From Pseudanabaena yagii GIHE-NHR1 (GTDB taxonomy: Bacteria; Cyanobacteriota; Cyanobacteriia; Pseudanabaenales; Pseudanabaenaceae): 64,000 nucleotides of DNA. The stretch spans positions 2,104,001 through 2,168,000 of the forward strand of contig NZ_JAAVJL010000001.1 of the NCBI RefSeq assembly GCF_012863495.1. The letters run 5' to 3'. Shown piece after piece: positions 27,337-37,452 of this stretch. Numbering within the stretch: position 1 is the first letter of the stretch; the number at the start of each line of letters is the position of its first letter. The notes below the pieces were generated by a model. It ran no database searches and was not told where the DNA came from. It saw only the letters and a program-made list of their open reading frames with translations. A program made the translations under genes and the position numbers.

Positions 27337-28193
27337 GAAGAATTTAGTGAATTGGCAAAAGCAGAAATGAAAAGAGCAGTCAGCTTACCCTTTTAGTTGA
27401 GCATTAAAAACTCTTTTTTAGAAGAGTTTGTCCTTAATCCGTCGCACCACATCCTTGTTATTTTGTTATTTTGCCCTAATTTGATGGTTATCGCTATAGC
27501 CACTTGTATTAAGACATAAAAAACAACGCAATAAAAAATCCATGAAAATATAGGGTGTGATTGCTTCTGCTGGCTGAAAATTTTAATGTTAGCGATCACC
27601 ATCAAGTATCACGCACAAGCGATCGCTTCTAATCAAGGATCATATAGATGGAGTCTTTTTCTTACCTAAGCCCTTATGAGGTCTTACCCATATTTGGAAG
27701 TTGTCATGAATTTTCCACTTTACTCTGATGTCTTTCTATTACTGGAGTTTAGACTAAGTTGATTAGGGCAACGAGAAAAAGAACAAGAAGAAATAAGCGA
27801 GCAAATATATAACTGAGTAGAGCCAAGAGAATGAGATAGAAAGTAATTGAAATTAGGAATTAGAAGATTCCTTGTGACCCTTCGTGCATGTAACCCTTTC
27901 TCCACACATGTCCGTTTCCATTCCTAATTAAACTTTCTGCTTTTCATGCTGATCTATTAAAGTAGTTGGTAGTCCTAAAAAGGAAAGTATTTATTTTGGT
28001 AAGGATGGGCGGCGCGAAGCGCCGCCCATCCTTACCTATAAGGTGCAATCACTGTTGGTGATGTGGGGCAATATTTACTTGCTAGTCAAGGAATAGGCTT
28101 ACTCTAAAATGCAGCATCTAAAAAATGCTAGAGGATGCGATCGCGATAACATGAAAAAAGCTATGTTACCAAAGTCAAGTTAGAACTTAATTT
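27337..28193. other. Long intergenic region with a single hairpin
   Basis: These 857 bp lie between divergent genes and hold no convincing gene. A 70-codon minus-strand frame at 27393-27605 lacks a family match and a ribosome-binding site. The only structure is the palindrome at 27998-28036. HIP1-like GCGATCGC sites are sparse. Confidence 0.5.
27998..28036. repeat. 18-bp hairpin with GAA loop
   Basis: The perfect arms GGTAAGGATGGGCGGCGC and complement enclose GAA. Its arm resembles that at 18923 (AAGGATGG-CGGCGC), so the two may be related copies. Confidence 0.78.
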
Positions 28194-29045
28194 ATGTCGA
28201 AAATTTGGGAGTTAGATTTTTATTCCCGTCCTGTACTGGATGCTAATAATAAAAAGGTTTGGGAATTGCTGATCTGCGATCGCGATCGTCAGTTTGAATG
28301 GGTACGTGAATGTCCATCCAATGAAGTTAACTCCGAATGGTTAGCCAAACAACTTACAGAATGTGTGGAAACAACGGGACAGACTCCGATTAAAATCCGT
28401 TTCTTCCGTCCAAGCATGACCAACATCATTATTCGGGGTTGTACACTCGCAGGCATCACAGGACAAGCCTCACGGCGCGTCTTTACGATGTCCTCATGGC
28501 TCGCCGAGAGAATGGCAAGCATTTATCCTAACCGTGAGGGTTTTCAGGCAGTTGATCCCAACCCCTTGCCCCTAAAAGTATTAGCAGCTCAAGATCCCAA
28601 GCCCATCCCCGATGCCCTGATGGGTGAGAGTTGGATTTTAGTATCTCTTAAGGCAGGAGACTTTGCCGAAGCAAACGAATGGTCGATGGACTTTAGTGAA
28701 CTCCTCGATATTAGCCAGCTCGATCCCGAAACCATTGTCTCAGGGATTATCATCATCTCCTCAAGAGCAACGGCTTTGGCAGCTTGGATGTCGGGGGTTG
28801 ATCCCGTGTTTATCAAGTTTGAGCGCTTACTAGGCGAGCGCACCCAAATGCAGTTAGAAGCTAGTGCTGATGCGCGATGGGTATTAGCAAATTTACAAGC
28901 CCCAAAGGATAAAAATGCGATCGCTCAAGGCGCAACTTTTGAACAATCCAAACAAAACTCTCAAGGATTTCATTTCTTAGCAGTGCAAAATAAACCTGAA
29001 GAAGAACATTTTGCGGGATTTTGGATGCTGAAAGAGGTGATTTAA
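28194..29045 (+). CDS. Tab2/Atab2-family RNA-binding protein
   Basis: This 283-aa protein begins IWELDFYSRPVLDANNKKVW, the signature of the Tab2/Atab2 family. Its plant and algal members bind RNA and promote translation of photosystem I mRNAs (psaB). Other conserved segments are KIRFFRPSMTNII, GESWILVSLKAGD and a C-terminal HFLAVQNKPEEEHFAGFWML. The cyanobacterial function is presumed to relate to photosystem biogenesis. It is cytoplasmic, with normal length. Confidence 0.88.
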   Translation: MSKIWELDFYSRPVLDANNKKVWELLICDRDRQFEWVRECPSNEVNSEWLAKQLTECVETTGQTPIKIRFFRPSMTNIIIRGCTLAGITGQASRRVFTMSSWLAERMASIYPNREGFQAVDPNPLPLKVLAAQDPKPIPDALMGESWILVSLKAGDFAEANEWSMDFSELLDISQLDPETIVSGIIIISSRATALAAWMSGVDPVFIKFERLLGERTQMQLEASADARWVLANLQAPKDKNAIAQGATFEQSKQNSQGFHFLAVQNKPEEEHFAGFWMLKEVI

Positions 29046-29086
29046 GCGATAAAATAAAATCCTTCTGATAGTTTAAGGTAAATTAG

Positions 29087-31003
29087 ATGCAAGGCAGTTG
29101 GCTATTACAGAGAGGGATTTTTAGATTTGCCATTCTCAACCTGTTAGTAGCTATTGCCTATGCGATCGGGGTACAACTCAGTCATCAATTTGCCACTTTA
29201 CCTGGTACTGTTGCCTCTGTTTGGTTTCCCTCAGGAATTACCTTAGCGCTAGTTTTTCGGCTAGGTTGGCGGGTATCTATAGGAATTATTTGCGGATCGA
29301 CCTTCGCTATAATCTTCGGTCTATTGCAGATAGACCCACCCTTATCACTGTTTCATATTTCATTAATTCTGGTAGCCTGCGCTTGTGGCAACGTTTTTCA
29401 GCCATTAATAGCCACCTACATAATCAAGAGATTTTCACACCATAAAAATATTTTTAGCCATGTCAAAACTGTAGTTTTGTATATTGGCGCAGCCGTTGTA
29501 TCACCGATGATTTCTGCAACATTTGGCATTGCCAGTCTATGTATCAGTGGGGTAATTACATGGGAAGGTTTCGGAATTAGTTGGTTGACTTGGTGGCTCG
29601 CGAGTGCAATGCCACACTTGATTTTTACACCCACATTATTACTCTGGAAAGATTTTCGTCAAACCTATCAACAGAAAAATTTAGCAGAAATAGTTGGAGT
29701 TCTCGGGCTATTCTTGTTAATTAGTTGGATTGCCTTTATCCAGAGCTATCCATTAGCCTATATGCTGCTGCCAGTATTGATTTGGACAGCCTTTCGTTTT
29801 GGTAAATTCACCTCCAGTTTATTAGTGAGCTTGATTTCCCTAATTGCAATTCTGTCAACATCGCAGGGATATGGGCTATATGTTAAAAATTCTCCTAATG
29901 ATTCACTGCTAATTTTGCAATCCTTTATGGCAGTGTTTTCTTTAACATCTCTGATTCTCTCGGCGATTCTCGATGAGCGCACTGTAGCCCAATTATCGCT
30001 CAAGCAGGCGATGGAAAGTCTGGAAGTGCAAGTAACCGAGAGAACCGCAGAACTGGAATTGAGTAAGGCTCAACTTAGTGCTTTTTTTAATTCTGCGCCC
30101 GTAGGAATGGGAATTGTCGATCACCAGCTACGGTATATAAGAGTAAATCAAGTACTAGCAGAGATTAATGGAAAGTCCGTTGAGGAGCACTTAAATCGCA
30201 CTGTTCAGGAAGTATTGGGTGACTTCAACCCCATTATTGAAAAATACTTTCAGAAAGTTTTAAAAACAGGAGAACCATTACTAAATCAAGAAAATACAAG
30301 TAATGTACTAAGTAAAAATGGTATTGAGCAGACTTGGCTATCTTCATATTTCCCGATCTTCAATGTCGAGCATATTCCCTTTAGTGTGGGGTTTGTGGTG
30401 ATTGATATTAGCGATCGCAAAAAAGCCGAGGCGGATATGAAGTATGCCGAATCAATTCTCAGAAAGGCAAATTTGGAACTAGAGAAACTGGTGAATATCG
30501 ATGGCTTGACCCAAGTTGCTAATCGTCGCTGCTTTGATGAGCGCCTTGTGCTTGAATGGGAACGCCTATCTAGAGAGCAACAGCCATTATCGTTATTATT
30601 ATTTGATATTGACTATTTCAAACTTTATAACGATTACTATGGACATCAAATGGGTGATGATTGCTTAACAAACATTGCCCAGACTGTGAAAAAAACTCTC
30701 TGTCGTCCTGCCGATCTTGTAGCTCGTTATGGAGGTGAAGAATTTGCAATCATTTTGCCGAATACTGATATTAATGGTGCAGCTACTGTGGCGGAGCAGA
30801 TTCGGGTAGCCATTATTAACTTAGCGATCGCTCACCAAAAGTCGGGGATCAAAGAGCTAGCAATCGTCACGATCAGTCTCGGAGTAGCGAGACTCTTTCC
30901 CAATTCCATGCAAGAGCCATCGCTCCTCGTCAAGCAAGCAGATATCGCACTCTATCGCGCTAAGCAACAGGGACGAAATCGATCTATAGTTTTTGTGGAA
31001 TAA
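29087..31003 (+). CDS. MASE1-PAS-GGDEF diguanylate cyclase
   Basis: This 638-aa membrane sensor has an N-terminal MASE1 domain with about eight membrane helices (residues 10-300) and a short coiled linker. A PAS domain follows at about 330-450 ([20 protein letters not shown]), then a GGDEF domain at about 470-635. The active site is GGEEF, a functional variant. RPAD five residues earlier is an intact inhibitory I-site, so product feedback is expected. It should make cyclic di-GMP in response to an unknown signal. galT follows after only 13 bp. Confidence 0.9.
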   Translation: MQGSWLLQRGIFRFAILNLLVAIAYAIGVQLSHQFATLPGTVASVWFPSGITLALVFRLGWRVSIGIICGSTFAIIFGLLQIDPPLSLFHISLILVACACGNVFQPLIATYIIKRFSHHKNIFSHVKTVVLYIGAAVVSPMISATFGIASLCISGVITWEGFGISWLTWWLASAMPHLIFTPTLLLWKDFRQTYQQKNLAEIVGVLGLFLLISWIAFIQSYPLAYMLLPVLIWTAFRFGKFTSSLLVSLISLIAILSTSQGYGLYVKNSPNDSLLILQSFMAVFSLTSLILSAILDERTVAQLSLKQAMESLEVQVTERTAELELSKAQLSAFFNSAPVGMGIVDHQLRYIRVNQVLAEINGKSVEEHLNRTVQEVLGDFNPIIEKYFQKVLKTGEPLLNQENTSNVLSKNGIEQTWLSSYFPIFNVEHIPFSVGFVVIDISDRKKAEADMKYAESILRKANLELEKLVNIDGLTQVANRRCFDERLVLEWERLSREQQPLSLLLFDIDYFKLYNDYYGHQMGDDCLTNIAQTVKKTLCRPADLVARYGGEEFAIILPNTDINGAATVAEQIRVAIINLAIAHQKSGIKELAIVTISLGVARLFPNSMQEPSLLVKQADIALYRAKQQGRNRSIVFVE

Positions 31004-31016
31004 CTCGTAAACCGCT

Positions 31017-32024
31017 ATGTCTCACCTTCGTCAAAACGTGATTACTAAGGATTGGGTGATCTTTGCTACTGAGCGGGCAAAGCGTCCCCATGAGTTTGCG
31101 CGATCGCAGGAAGACACACCGCCCGAATTACCCAGTTATAAGCATAGCTGTCCTTTTTGTCAGGGCAATGAAAATGCTACGGAACCTGAATACTTACGCA
31201 TAGAAGATGATCGCGGCTGGCGCGTGAGGATTATTCCCAATAAATATCCTGCACTATCACCAATTGGGGAACGTATTCGTCATAGTGAAGGGATTCATCG
31301 ATCCATTACAGGTGTGGGCTATCACGAGGTGTTGATCGAGCATCCCGATCATAATGCGACGCTTGCTCTGATGGAACTCGATGATGTGATAAATGTTTTC
31401 CGAGCCTATCGTCAGCGCTATAGAGTGATTAGCCATGACCAACGCATCGAGAGTATCATTATCTTTAAAAATCATGGCGAGGGAGCAGGTACTTCCCTAG
31501 AGCATCCCCATTCCCAAATCACGGCAACGCCTGTTGTTCCTTCCCAAATTCGTTATCGCTTAATTGAGGCAACTAATTATTTCGATGATATCGGCGAGTG
31601 TTTATTTTGCCATACCCTCCGTGATGAACTCAATGCTAAGGAACGCATTGTTTTAGAAACTGAGCATTTTGTAACATTCATGCCCTATGCGGCTTTGTCC
31701 CCTTTCCATATGTGGGTATTTCCGCGTCGGCATAGCTCCTGCTTTAGTGAGATTACCGATCCTGAGTTAGCAGATCTTGCCTACAATCTCAAAACGGTGC
31801 TTGCCAAGCTATTCTATGGACTTAATAATCCTGCTTACAATTACACTATTCGCTCGATGCCTACCGATGAAAAACAATCGGATTACTTCCATTGGTATTT
31901 AGCGATCGTGCCGCGTGTCTCTAAGGCAGCAGGTTTCGAGTTAGGGAGCGGTATGTATATCAATACAGCGATGCCTGAGGATAGTGCGAGTTTTTTGCGC
32001 GAGATCGAGATTCCTAAGTTTTAA
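31017..32024 (+). CDS. galT: Galactose-1-phosphate uridylyltransferase
   Basis: This 335-aa HIT-superfamily enzyme exchanges UMP between UDP-glucose and galactose-1-phosphate. Zinc-binding cysteines appear in CPFCQGNE and CLFCHT. The active-site triad HPH is in LEHPHSQITATP. It lies 13 bp after the diguanylate cyclase and may share its transcript. Its last three codons AAG TTT TAA lie in the palindrome at 32016-32066 and are mirrored by the convergent protease gene. An ADP-glucose phosphorylase-like member is a possible alternative. Confidence 0.87.
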   Translation: MSHLRQNVITKDWVIFATERAKRPHEFARSQEDTPPELPSYKHSCPFCQGNENATEPEYLRIEDDRGWRVRIIPNKYPALSPIGERIRHSEGIHRSITGVGYHEVLIEHPDHNATLALMELDDVINVFRAYRQRYRVISHDQRIESIIIFKNHGEGAGTSLEHPHSQITATPVVPSQIRYRLIEATNYFDDIGECLFCHTLRDELNAKERIVLETEHFVTFMPYAALSPFHMWVFPRRHSSCFSEITDPELADLAYNLKTVLAKLFYGLNNPAYNYTIRSMPTDEKQSDYFHWYLAIVPRVSKAAGFELGSGMYINTAMPEDSASFLREIEIPKF

Positions 32025-32066
32025 AGTTGTGATACCTGCGTAGCAGGTATCACAACTTTAAAACTT
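32016..32066. terminator. 24-bp bidirectional palindrome between galT and protease gene
   Basis: The perfect 24-bp arms begin AAGTTTTAAAGTTGTG and enclose GTA. Both arms include the final Lys-Phe-stop codons of the convergent genes. Confidence 0.88.
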
Positions 32067-33071
32067 AATTTGATAATTAGTAATTCCTGTATTTCTAGCT
32101 ACGGTCAATAATGCTTCGGATGGTCGCTGAGAGAGGTAATTGATGATTTGCTTGGCATCACTAATTGGTGTGCCATTTAAACTCACAAGGCGATCGCCTT
32201 TTTGTAAACCCATCCGACTCGCAAGAGAATTGGGGCGTACTTCGTAAATGGTGAGGCTATTGGTCAGCACCACTCCTAGCAAATGTCTTTCTGTTGTGGG
32301 AGTTGCTGGTGATGTAATAGCAGTTTGAGGAGAGATTGAAGATGTAATCGTTGATTGAGGATTAGGAAGAGTCGCAATAGAATTTCTATTCGTGGGGATG
32401 AAGGCAGCACTGCGGGTGATGAATTCCTTAGCAATGGGGGCACTAGTAGCAAAGCCAATGCCTGTATTCGATCGCCCATCGGGACTAAGAATAGATTTGT
32501 TCACGCCAATAATTTCGCCATGGGAGTTGAGCAAAGGACCTCCCGAATTGCCGGGGTTTAGTCTGGCATCGGTTTGGAGATCGCCATTAGATGCGACACG
32601 GCTGAGAATGCCTGTAGTGAGGGTTCCCGACAAACCAAAGGGACTACCGATCGCAAATACTTTTTGTCCGACCAGAATGCTACCTTGATCGGCAAATGAC
32701 AATGCTGAGAAGCGATCGCTACTGATAATCCTAACCAGTGCTAAATCATTTTTTCGATCTATGGTCAAAACCTGTCCATCGTAGGTTTTGCCATCGGTAT
32801 TAATGATTTTGACATTGCCATTTTTGGCTTCGCGAATGACATGTTCGTTAGTAATTACTAAGCCTTCAGGGGTAATGATGCTACCTGAGCCAGTGCTAGT
32901 TGTTGTTTTAATCGTTACTACCGCAGGATTTGATGAACGATAGACTTCCATCGTAATTTTTTCTTCGGGATCAAAGTCCTTAGGAGTAGCAGCAAGAGAT
33001 GCCTTACTAAAACTAGGAATGCTAACTAGTATGGCGGATACAAGGCTTAAGGCGATCGCGGTAGTTTTCAT
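32058..33071 (-). CDS. HtrA/Deg-type serine protease with PDZ domain
   Basis: This 337-aa S1C protease is probably exported (signal MKTTAIALSLVSAILV). The catalytic triad is visible as His in TNEHVI, Asp in RKNDLALVR and Ser in NPGNSGGPLL. One PDZ domain (about 250-335) has GVVLTNSLTIYEVRPNSLAS and GDRLVSLNG. It is shorter than HhoA/HhoB/HtrA of model cyanobacteria and has a Ser/Thr/Pro-rich linker before the PDZ. It is expected to degrade damaged periplasmic proteins. The frame extends to 33143, but ATG 33071 gives a proper signal peptide. Confidence 0.86.
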   Translation of the reverse strand: MKTTAIALSLVSAILVSIPSFSKASLAATPKDFDPEEKITMEVYRSSNPAVVTIKTTTSTGSGSIITPEGLVITNEHVIREAKNGNVKIINTDGKTYDGQVLTIDRKNDLALVRIISSDRFSALSFADQGSILVGQKVFAIGSPFGLSGTLTTGILSRVASNGDLQTDARLNPGNSGGPLLNSHGEIIGVNKSILSPDGRSNTGIGFATSAPIAKEFITRSAAFIPTNRNSIATLPNPQSTITSSISPQTAITSPATPTTERHLLGVVLTNSLTIYEVRPNSLASRMGLQKGDRLVSLNGTPISDAKQIINYLSQRPSEALLTVARNTGITNYQIKF

Positions 33072-33189
33072 GGTTGGCTGTCTGCATAATTCCTGTGATG
33101 CCAAATCTGACGGGAGGAGCGATCGCACAGTTCCAGCCAGCATCTACGCTATTTGTCGTAAGTGACTTGCTATTAATTAAAGTACCTGT

Positions 33190-33312
33190 GGCTTCGACTC
33201 CGCTCAGCCAACGTTAGCTTCGACTTCGCTCAGCTATAGATAATTCAAATAAAAAATAGGGCTTCGACTCCGCTCAGCCAACGTATATAGATGGCTGAGC
33301 GGAGTCGAAGCC
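33190..33312. repeat. Dispersed CTTCGACTCCGCTCAGC repeats, direct and inverted
   Basis: Two identical 25-bp copies (33190-33214 and 33270-33294) and one variant (33216-33235) of GGCTTCGACTCCGCTCAGCC are followed by an inverted copy at 33292-33312. The last two form a 21-bp hairpin. This sequence is a familiar dispersed intergenic repeat in cyanobacterial genomes. The rest of 33072-33583 holds no gene I can support. Confidence 0.75.
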
Positions 33313-33468
33313 TCTTTTAACTTATTTAGAACTGCTATAACGTTGATGGGACATTTTTTATCCGCAAGAGCCTAAGTATTGGGCTGCTCCTGTAGCGAGC
33401 AGACCAAAGCGCTGGATTAGAAGTCCTATGTTGCCTCTTGAGGGTTATAAGTAGCTCAGCATAAACCA

Positions 33469-33545
33469 AACCCAAATTGCTGTTTCGCACGCTATGCGTG
33501 CGAAACAGCAATTTGGGTTTTAGGTATACTTATGCCTAACTATTT
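33469..33545. repeat. Dispersed palindromic repeat, copy 2
   Basis: A perfect palindrome (AACCCAAATTGCTGTTTCGC and complement, 33469-33519) is followed by TTATGCCTAACTA. It is homologous to the copy at 6580-6655. Confidence 0.7.
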
Positions 33546-33583
33546 AGAAGGTAAAATGTTTTTGCCGCTAACAAAGTTTTATT

Positions 33584-34663
33584 ATGCGACTTTGCATCAA
33601 TCCCAATTGCAATAACCAAAATCAAGACATTGTAGAGCTTTGTCAACAATGTGGCTCAGAGTTACTGATTGATCGCACCTATGTCGTAAAGCGGTTGCTC
33701 AGTGACAAAAGTGGGTTTGGCACGATTTATGAAGTAGAAGATCCCAAACAACATCCTAAGGTACTCAAAATCCTTAAACCTGAGTTTAACGATCAACCAA
33801 AAACGATCTCACTCTTTGAACAAGAAGCTTTTTTGTTAGGCAGAATTGAATCCAAGGGATTACCCAAAATTGACGCTTATATCCATCATTATTTACCTGA
33901 TCAAAAAATGCTCTATGGCATTGTCATGGAAAAGATTGAAGGGAGCAATCTGTATGAATGGATACATAGCCATAAGCCACTCTCCGAAAAAATGGCAATT
34001 GGTTGGATGCGGCAAATTGTGCGCGTATTGCAAATCGTGCATCAAAATGGATATTTCCATCGCGATATCAAACCTTCCAATATCATGCTCAGACCATCAG
34101 GTCAACTTGCTCTAATTGACTTTGGTACAGCAAGGGAAGCAACTTTTACATATTTAGCCAAGATTGGTGGTGTTGGGGGCGTGACCCAAATCTCTTCTGC
34201 GGGTTACACCGCTTCAGAACAGGAACGAGGCTTTGCGATTCCCCAATCTGATTTCTATTCATTAGGGATGACATTTATCCATTTAGTGACAGGTACTTAT
34301 CCCCTTGATATGCATGATCCCATGACAGATATTTACCATTGGCGCAAATTGGCTCCTCAAATCTCCGATGATTTTGCACAGCTACTAGAACGACTGATCG
34401 CCAAAAGACCAGTTGATCGGCCACCTGACTGCGCGGCAATTTTACATAGTCTCGATGAACTCGATCGCCATGCCAAAGAACTACAAACTGAGCATCAACT
34501 CCAAGCAAAACGCCAGATCCAGCAAGCAGAAAAGAATCGTCAGCGTATCTGGCTCGGCTTAGCGATCGCCTTAATCGGATTGGTTGGTTATGCGATCGCT
34601 ATTGCTAGGCGAATTATTCCTTCACCAATTCCATTGCCACCATCCATCGTGCAGCCTAAATAA
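33584..34663 (+). CDS. Serine/threonine protein kinase with zinc ribbon and C-terminal anchor
   Basis: This 359-aa protein starts with a zinc-ribbon-like segment (CINPNCNN and CQQCG). A Hanks-type kinase domain (about 30-290) follows with HRDIKPSN and LIDFGTAREA. The glycine loop is degenerate (LLSDKSGFGTIYEV). A basic coiled stretch and one membrane helix near the C-terminus (IWLGLAIALIGLVGYAIAIA) suggest membrane tethering with the kinase in the cytoplasm. This zinc-ribbon kinase form is common in cyanobacteria. The target is unknown. It is 55 bp from the amidase gene, so co-transcription is possible. Confidence 0.88.
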   Translation: MRLCINPNCNNQNQDIVELCQQCGSELLIDRTYVVKRLLSDKSGFGTIYEVEDPKQHPKVLKILKPEFNDQPKTISLFEQEAFLLGRIESKGLPKIDAYIHHYLPDQKMLYGIVMEKIEGSNLYEWIHSHKPLSEKMAIGWMRQIVRVLQIVHQNGYFHRDIKPSNIMLRPSGQLALIDFGTAREATFTYLAKIGGVGGVTQISSAGYTASEQERGFAIPQSDFYSLGMTFIHLVTGTYPLDMHDPMTDIYHWRKLAPQISDDFAQLLERLIAKRPVDRPPDCAAILHSLDELDRHAKELQTEHQLQAKRQIQQAEKNRQRIWLGLAIALIGLVGYAIAIARRIIPSPIPLPPSIVQPK

Positions 34664-34718
34664 ATTTCGATCAGTTTCCAGAAGTTTCGAGAAGTGAAAA
34701 AGTTATTATTAAACGACT

Positions 34719-35714
34719 ATGCAGATGAAAAGATTATTAGCGATCGCTATTTTTTTACTGACCTTGATGGGTTTTATCCTCTTAGCGGAACCAGCAAAAA
34801 CGAAAGTAGTCGCCGATGCTAAGTTTACAGAAACTAGTCCCCAAGGAACTTCAGTTAAACTCTCAAAACCGACAAAGCCGCAAAAAATCGCTCAGGATTT
34901 TCCATCTTTTAACTTGTCTCCAGAAATCAACCAATTTGCACCAGTCCAAGGCTGTGATATTCAACCGCCAGCAAATCCCCCTAATCCTTCATTACCTGCG
35001 GCTCTCACGGCAACTCCCATTACCCTAGAGCGATTTCGGAAAGCGAATATTGCCCAAGTAAATCCCACCGCCGCTCAAAAGGCACTTACCTACAACCCTA
35101 GAGAAATTATTGCTTTGGCAGCATCCTCTAACTATGGCGATCGCTATCTCAAGGATCTATCAGGCAAACCTGTGAATAATCAACCAATTATTGTTCTCCA
35201 TGAGACTGTTGGCTCTGCTAATAGTGTGATTAATTTTTTCCAAGATTTCCATTATGACGAAGATAATCAAGCGAGTTATCACACCCTAATTGCCCTTGAT
35301 GGAACGATTATTTACTTTGTACCACCAGACAAACGTGCCTTTGGGGCAGGTAATTCTGTATTTGTCAGTTCGCTTGGACAAGAGGCAGTCCAGACCAATC
35401 CTCGCTATCCTAGCTCGGTGAATAACTTTGCTTATCACATTTCTCTTGAGACTCCTGAGGATGGAATGCACAATGGTTATACCCATAGCGGTTATACAGA
35501 TGCTCAATATCAATCTCTGGCATGGTTAGTTTCTAAAACTGATGTCCCTTTAGAACGCATCACTACCCATAGAATTGTCGATCTCTCTGGCTCTCGCATC
35601 GATCCCCGCAGCTTTGACTTTAATCTGTTTAAAAAGCTCCTCAGTACCTATCCTAGAAATAATGAAATTGCGATCGGCTGTGTTTTGCCTGTTCCAGAAA
35701 AAAAGAAAGTATAA
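34719..35714 (+). CDS. N-acetylmuramoyl-L-alanine amidase (Amidase_2), exported
   Basis: This 331-aa protein has an N-terminal hydrophobic signal (LLAIAIFLLTLMGFILLAEP). The Amidase_2 domain (about 150-320) shows a zinc-ligand His in IIVLHETVG, ASYHTLIALDGTIIYFVP and THRIVDLSGSRIDP with the second His. It cleaves the amide between MurNAc and the peptide stem, consistent with cell-wall turnover. Two palindromes follow the stop. Confidence 0.86.
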   Translation: MQMKRLLAIAIFLLTLMGFILLAEPAKTKVVADAKFTETSPQGTSVKLSKPTKPQKIAQDFPSFNLSPEINQFAPVQGCDIQPPANPPNPSLPAALTATPITLERFRKANIAQVNPTAAQKALTYNPREIIALAASSNYGDRYLKDLSGKPVNNQPIIVLHETVGSANSVINFFQDFHYDEDNQASYHTLIALDGTIIYFVPPDKRAFGAGNSVFVSSLGQEAVQTNPRYPSSVNNFAYHISLETPEDGMHNGYTHSGYTDAQYQSLAWLVSKTDVPLERITTHRIVDLSGSRIDPRSFDFNLFKKLLSTYPRNNEIAIGCVLPVPEKKKV

Positions 35715-35717
35715 ACC

Positions 35718-35798
35718 TAAAGATAGGCGGAGCGATGAGCCGCCTATCTTTATTTCAGAATACAAATAGCGGTGCGATGCGCCGCTATTTGTATTTTT
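35718..35798. repeat. Two tandem hairpins after amidase gene
   Basis: The first is AAAGATAGGCGG...CCGCCTATCTTT. The second is AAATACAAATAGCGG...CCGCTATTTGTATT. Both have a central GAT that could form a C-GAT-G loop with mismatched inner pairs. They are probably terminators. Confidence 0.65.
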
Positions 35799-35931
35799 GG
35801 GGTTGAGCAATACGCTCTTAAATTTGTCAAAGTTCAGGCAAATAGCGCTCTATTTTTAACCTTTTATTTGCTATAGGTAGTTGATTGGTCAGTTTTACAG
35901 CATCACTTAGTCATTGGCAAGGCTCGCACAT

Positions 35932-37089
35932 ATGAATCAGCCCAAGCAGCCAAAACCTCAGTTTATTCGCTTTGATCGTGGCATTAGTCAGTATAACCAC
36001 GACTATTATGCTGCCTTGGGCTTACCGATTGTGAGTAATCCAATGTACATTCGCAATGTCTATTTGCGAATCGCCCGTATCCTGCACCCCGATGTCTATG
36101 GCTTTTCGGCAGATGAGAAAATCATTGCCACGCATTATCTTGCCAAATTGGTCAATCCTGCCTATAACGCACTGATGAGCGAGCAGGATCGCAAGGCATA
36201 TCAAGGAATATTTAAGCTACTTGCTAAGCGGCTCATGCAAAGGTCACGCAATATCCAAATTCACTCAGAGAGTGCCTGTGAGTTGCTCATAACTCCTAGT
36301 GATGATGTTTATGAGCGCTTAGTTACAGAGATTGCGAAAGTCCAATATCAATCTTTAAACCAAATTCTCGATTTTACAGCCCAGATTAGCGAACTAAATT
36401 TGGTTTATATCCTTTACCAAGAGGGGTATCGGCATGGAGCCGCCAATATGCCACCTGTACTTGCGCCAATGTTAACTCCTAAAAGCACTAAATCGCATAC
36501 CAAAAACTTCCTTCCTCCACCCTCTAAACCAAGTTATGCCTATAGCCTTCAGTATTCATCCGAGTTATACGCTCTTAATTCGCCATCAAAGTCTGATGAG
36601 ACGGTAATGCAGGCAAGGAATGATGGGAATGACACTGTAATTCAATTCAGAGAAGATGAGACAGTACTTCAATCCAGAAATGAGGTTCACAACATTGAGT
36701 CTGAGAAGATTAATGCGCGGATCAAAATTTGCGAAGTCTACATCTTGCAGAGTAATTGGAAAGCCGCACTCCAAGATTTGCGAGCAATTTTGCGAGAGGA
36801 TGCAAACAATAGTAAATGTCTAGCCATGCTAGGGGTGGTTTATACAAATACTAATCAACTCCAAATGGCGAAGGCAAGCTTTAAGCGATCGCTGTATATT
36901 AATCCTCAGGAAGCTCTAGCCCTGAAGTATCTTTTGGAATTGAATGAAACTGGTAATCCAAGCATTTCTCCTCAAAATAACAGCAAAAAATCTTCCCACC
37001 CCAATTCCTCTACTAAGAAATCTGTTTTATCACCAAAGCAAGGCTGGCTAAACCATTTACTTTCATGGTTTTCCTCCCAAAAATCCTAA
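35932..37089 (+). CDS. J-domain protein with C-terminal TPR
   Basis: This 385-aa protein has an N-terminal DnaJ-like domain (about 20-95) with the HPD motif in RILHPDVYG and NPAYNALMSEQDRKAY. A polar linker of about 130 residues follows, then a TPR-like pair (WKAALQDLRAILREDANNSK, MAKASFKRSLYINPQEAL). There is no zinc-finger or C-terminal DnaJ peptide-binding domain. It may recruit Hsp70 to a specific client, which is inference. The frame opens at TTG 35914, but ATG 35932 is the better start. Confidence 0.82.
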   Translation: MNQPKQPKPQFIRFDRGISQYNHDYYAALGLPIVSNPMYIRNVYLRIARILHPDVYGFSADEKIIATHYLAKLVNPAYNALMSEQDRKAYQGIFKLLAKRLMQRSRNIQIHSESACELLITPSDDVYERLVTEIAKVQYQSLNQILDFTAQISELNLVYILYQEGYRHGAANMPPVLAPMLTPKSTKSHTKNFLPPPSKPSYAYSLQYSSELYALNSPSKSDETVMQARNDGNDTVIQFREDETVLQSRNEVHNIESEKINARIKICEVYILQSNWKAALQDLRAILREDANNSKCLAMLGVVYTNTNQLQMAKASFKRSLYINPQEALALKYLLELNETGNPSISPQNNSKKSSHPNSSTKKSVLSPKQGWLNHLLSWFSSQKS

Positions 37090-37093
37090 AAGA

Positions 37094-37138
37094 AACAGAT
37101 TTTTATGGCGTGGCTTTTCCACGCCATAAAAATCTGTT
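37094..37138. terminator. 20-bp hairpin after J-domain gene
   Basis: The arms AACAGATTTTTATGGCGTGG and complement enclose a 5-nt loop. Confidence 0.78.
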
Positions 37139-37177
37139 CTGTATTTTAACTTCATCTCAGGTTAAGCTTGCAAATTA

Positions 37178-37264
37178 AGCCCGAAATCAAAAGCCTTGCG
37201 TAGCAAGGCTTTTGATTTCGGGCTTTGAGAGAGGGTTTGCGTAGCAAACCCTCTCTCAAAGCCC
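37178..37264. repeat. Overlapping 22-bp and 21-bp palindromes with GTA loops
   Basis: The first palindrome (37178-37224) has the AAAGCCTTGC-GTA-GCAAGGCTTT core. The second (37220-37264) has GAGGGTTTGC-GTA-GCAAACCCTC. They overlap by 5 bp and carry the same flanking tags as the pairs at 10278 and 15586. Confidence 0.85.
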
Positions 37265-37313
37265 ATTTTAAATTATCCCAAACTCGTATTAGGTTAAGCT
37301 TGCAAATTTTATA

Positions 37314-37360
37314 AGTCCAGAAAGAAAAGCCTTGCTTAGCAAGGCTTTTCTTTCTGGACT
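37314..37360. repeat. 22-bp palindrome with TTA loop
   Basis: The perfect arms begin AGTCCAGAAAGAAAAGCC and enclose TTA. It is preceded by GGTTAAGCTTGCAAATTTTA, repeating the tag before the palindrome at 37178. Confidence 0.83.
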
Positions 37361-37452
37361 TTGACCGATATTTTGCGTAACTTGGGAACAAAGTCAACTA
37401 TGGATTAGTCTATAGTTTAGATAGAACTCTATTGGCATCGCCAGAGGCATTT

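Noticed and set aside
27393-27605. 70-codon minus-strand frame in a long intergenic region
   Set aside because: AT-rich, no ribosome-binding site or family resemblance; most likely chance.
33313-33468. Possible small RNA or tRNA in the gap before the kinase gene
   Set aside because: No acceptor stem or cloverleaf and no match to a known small RNA that I can recall.
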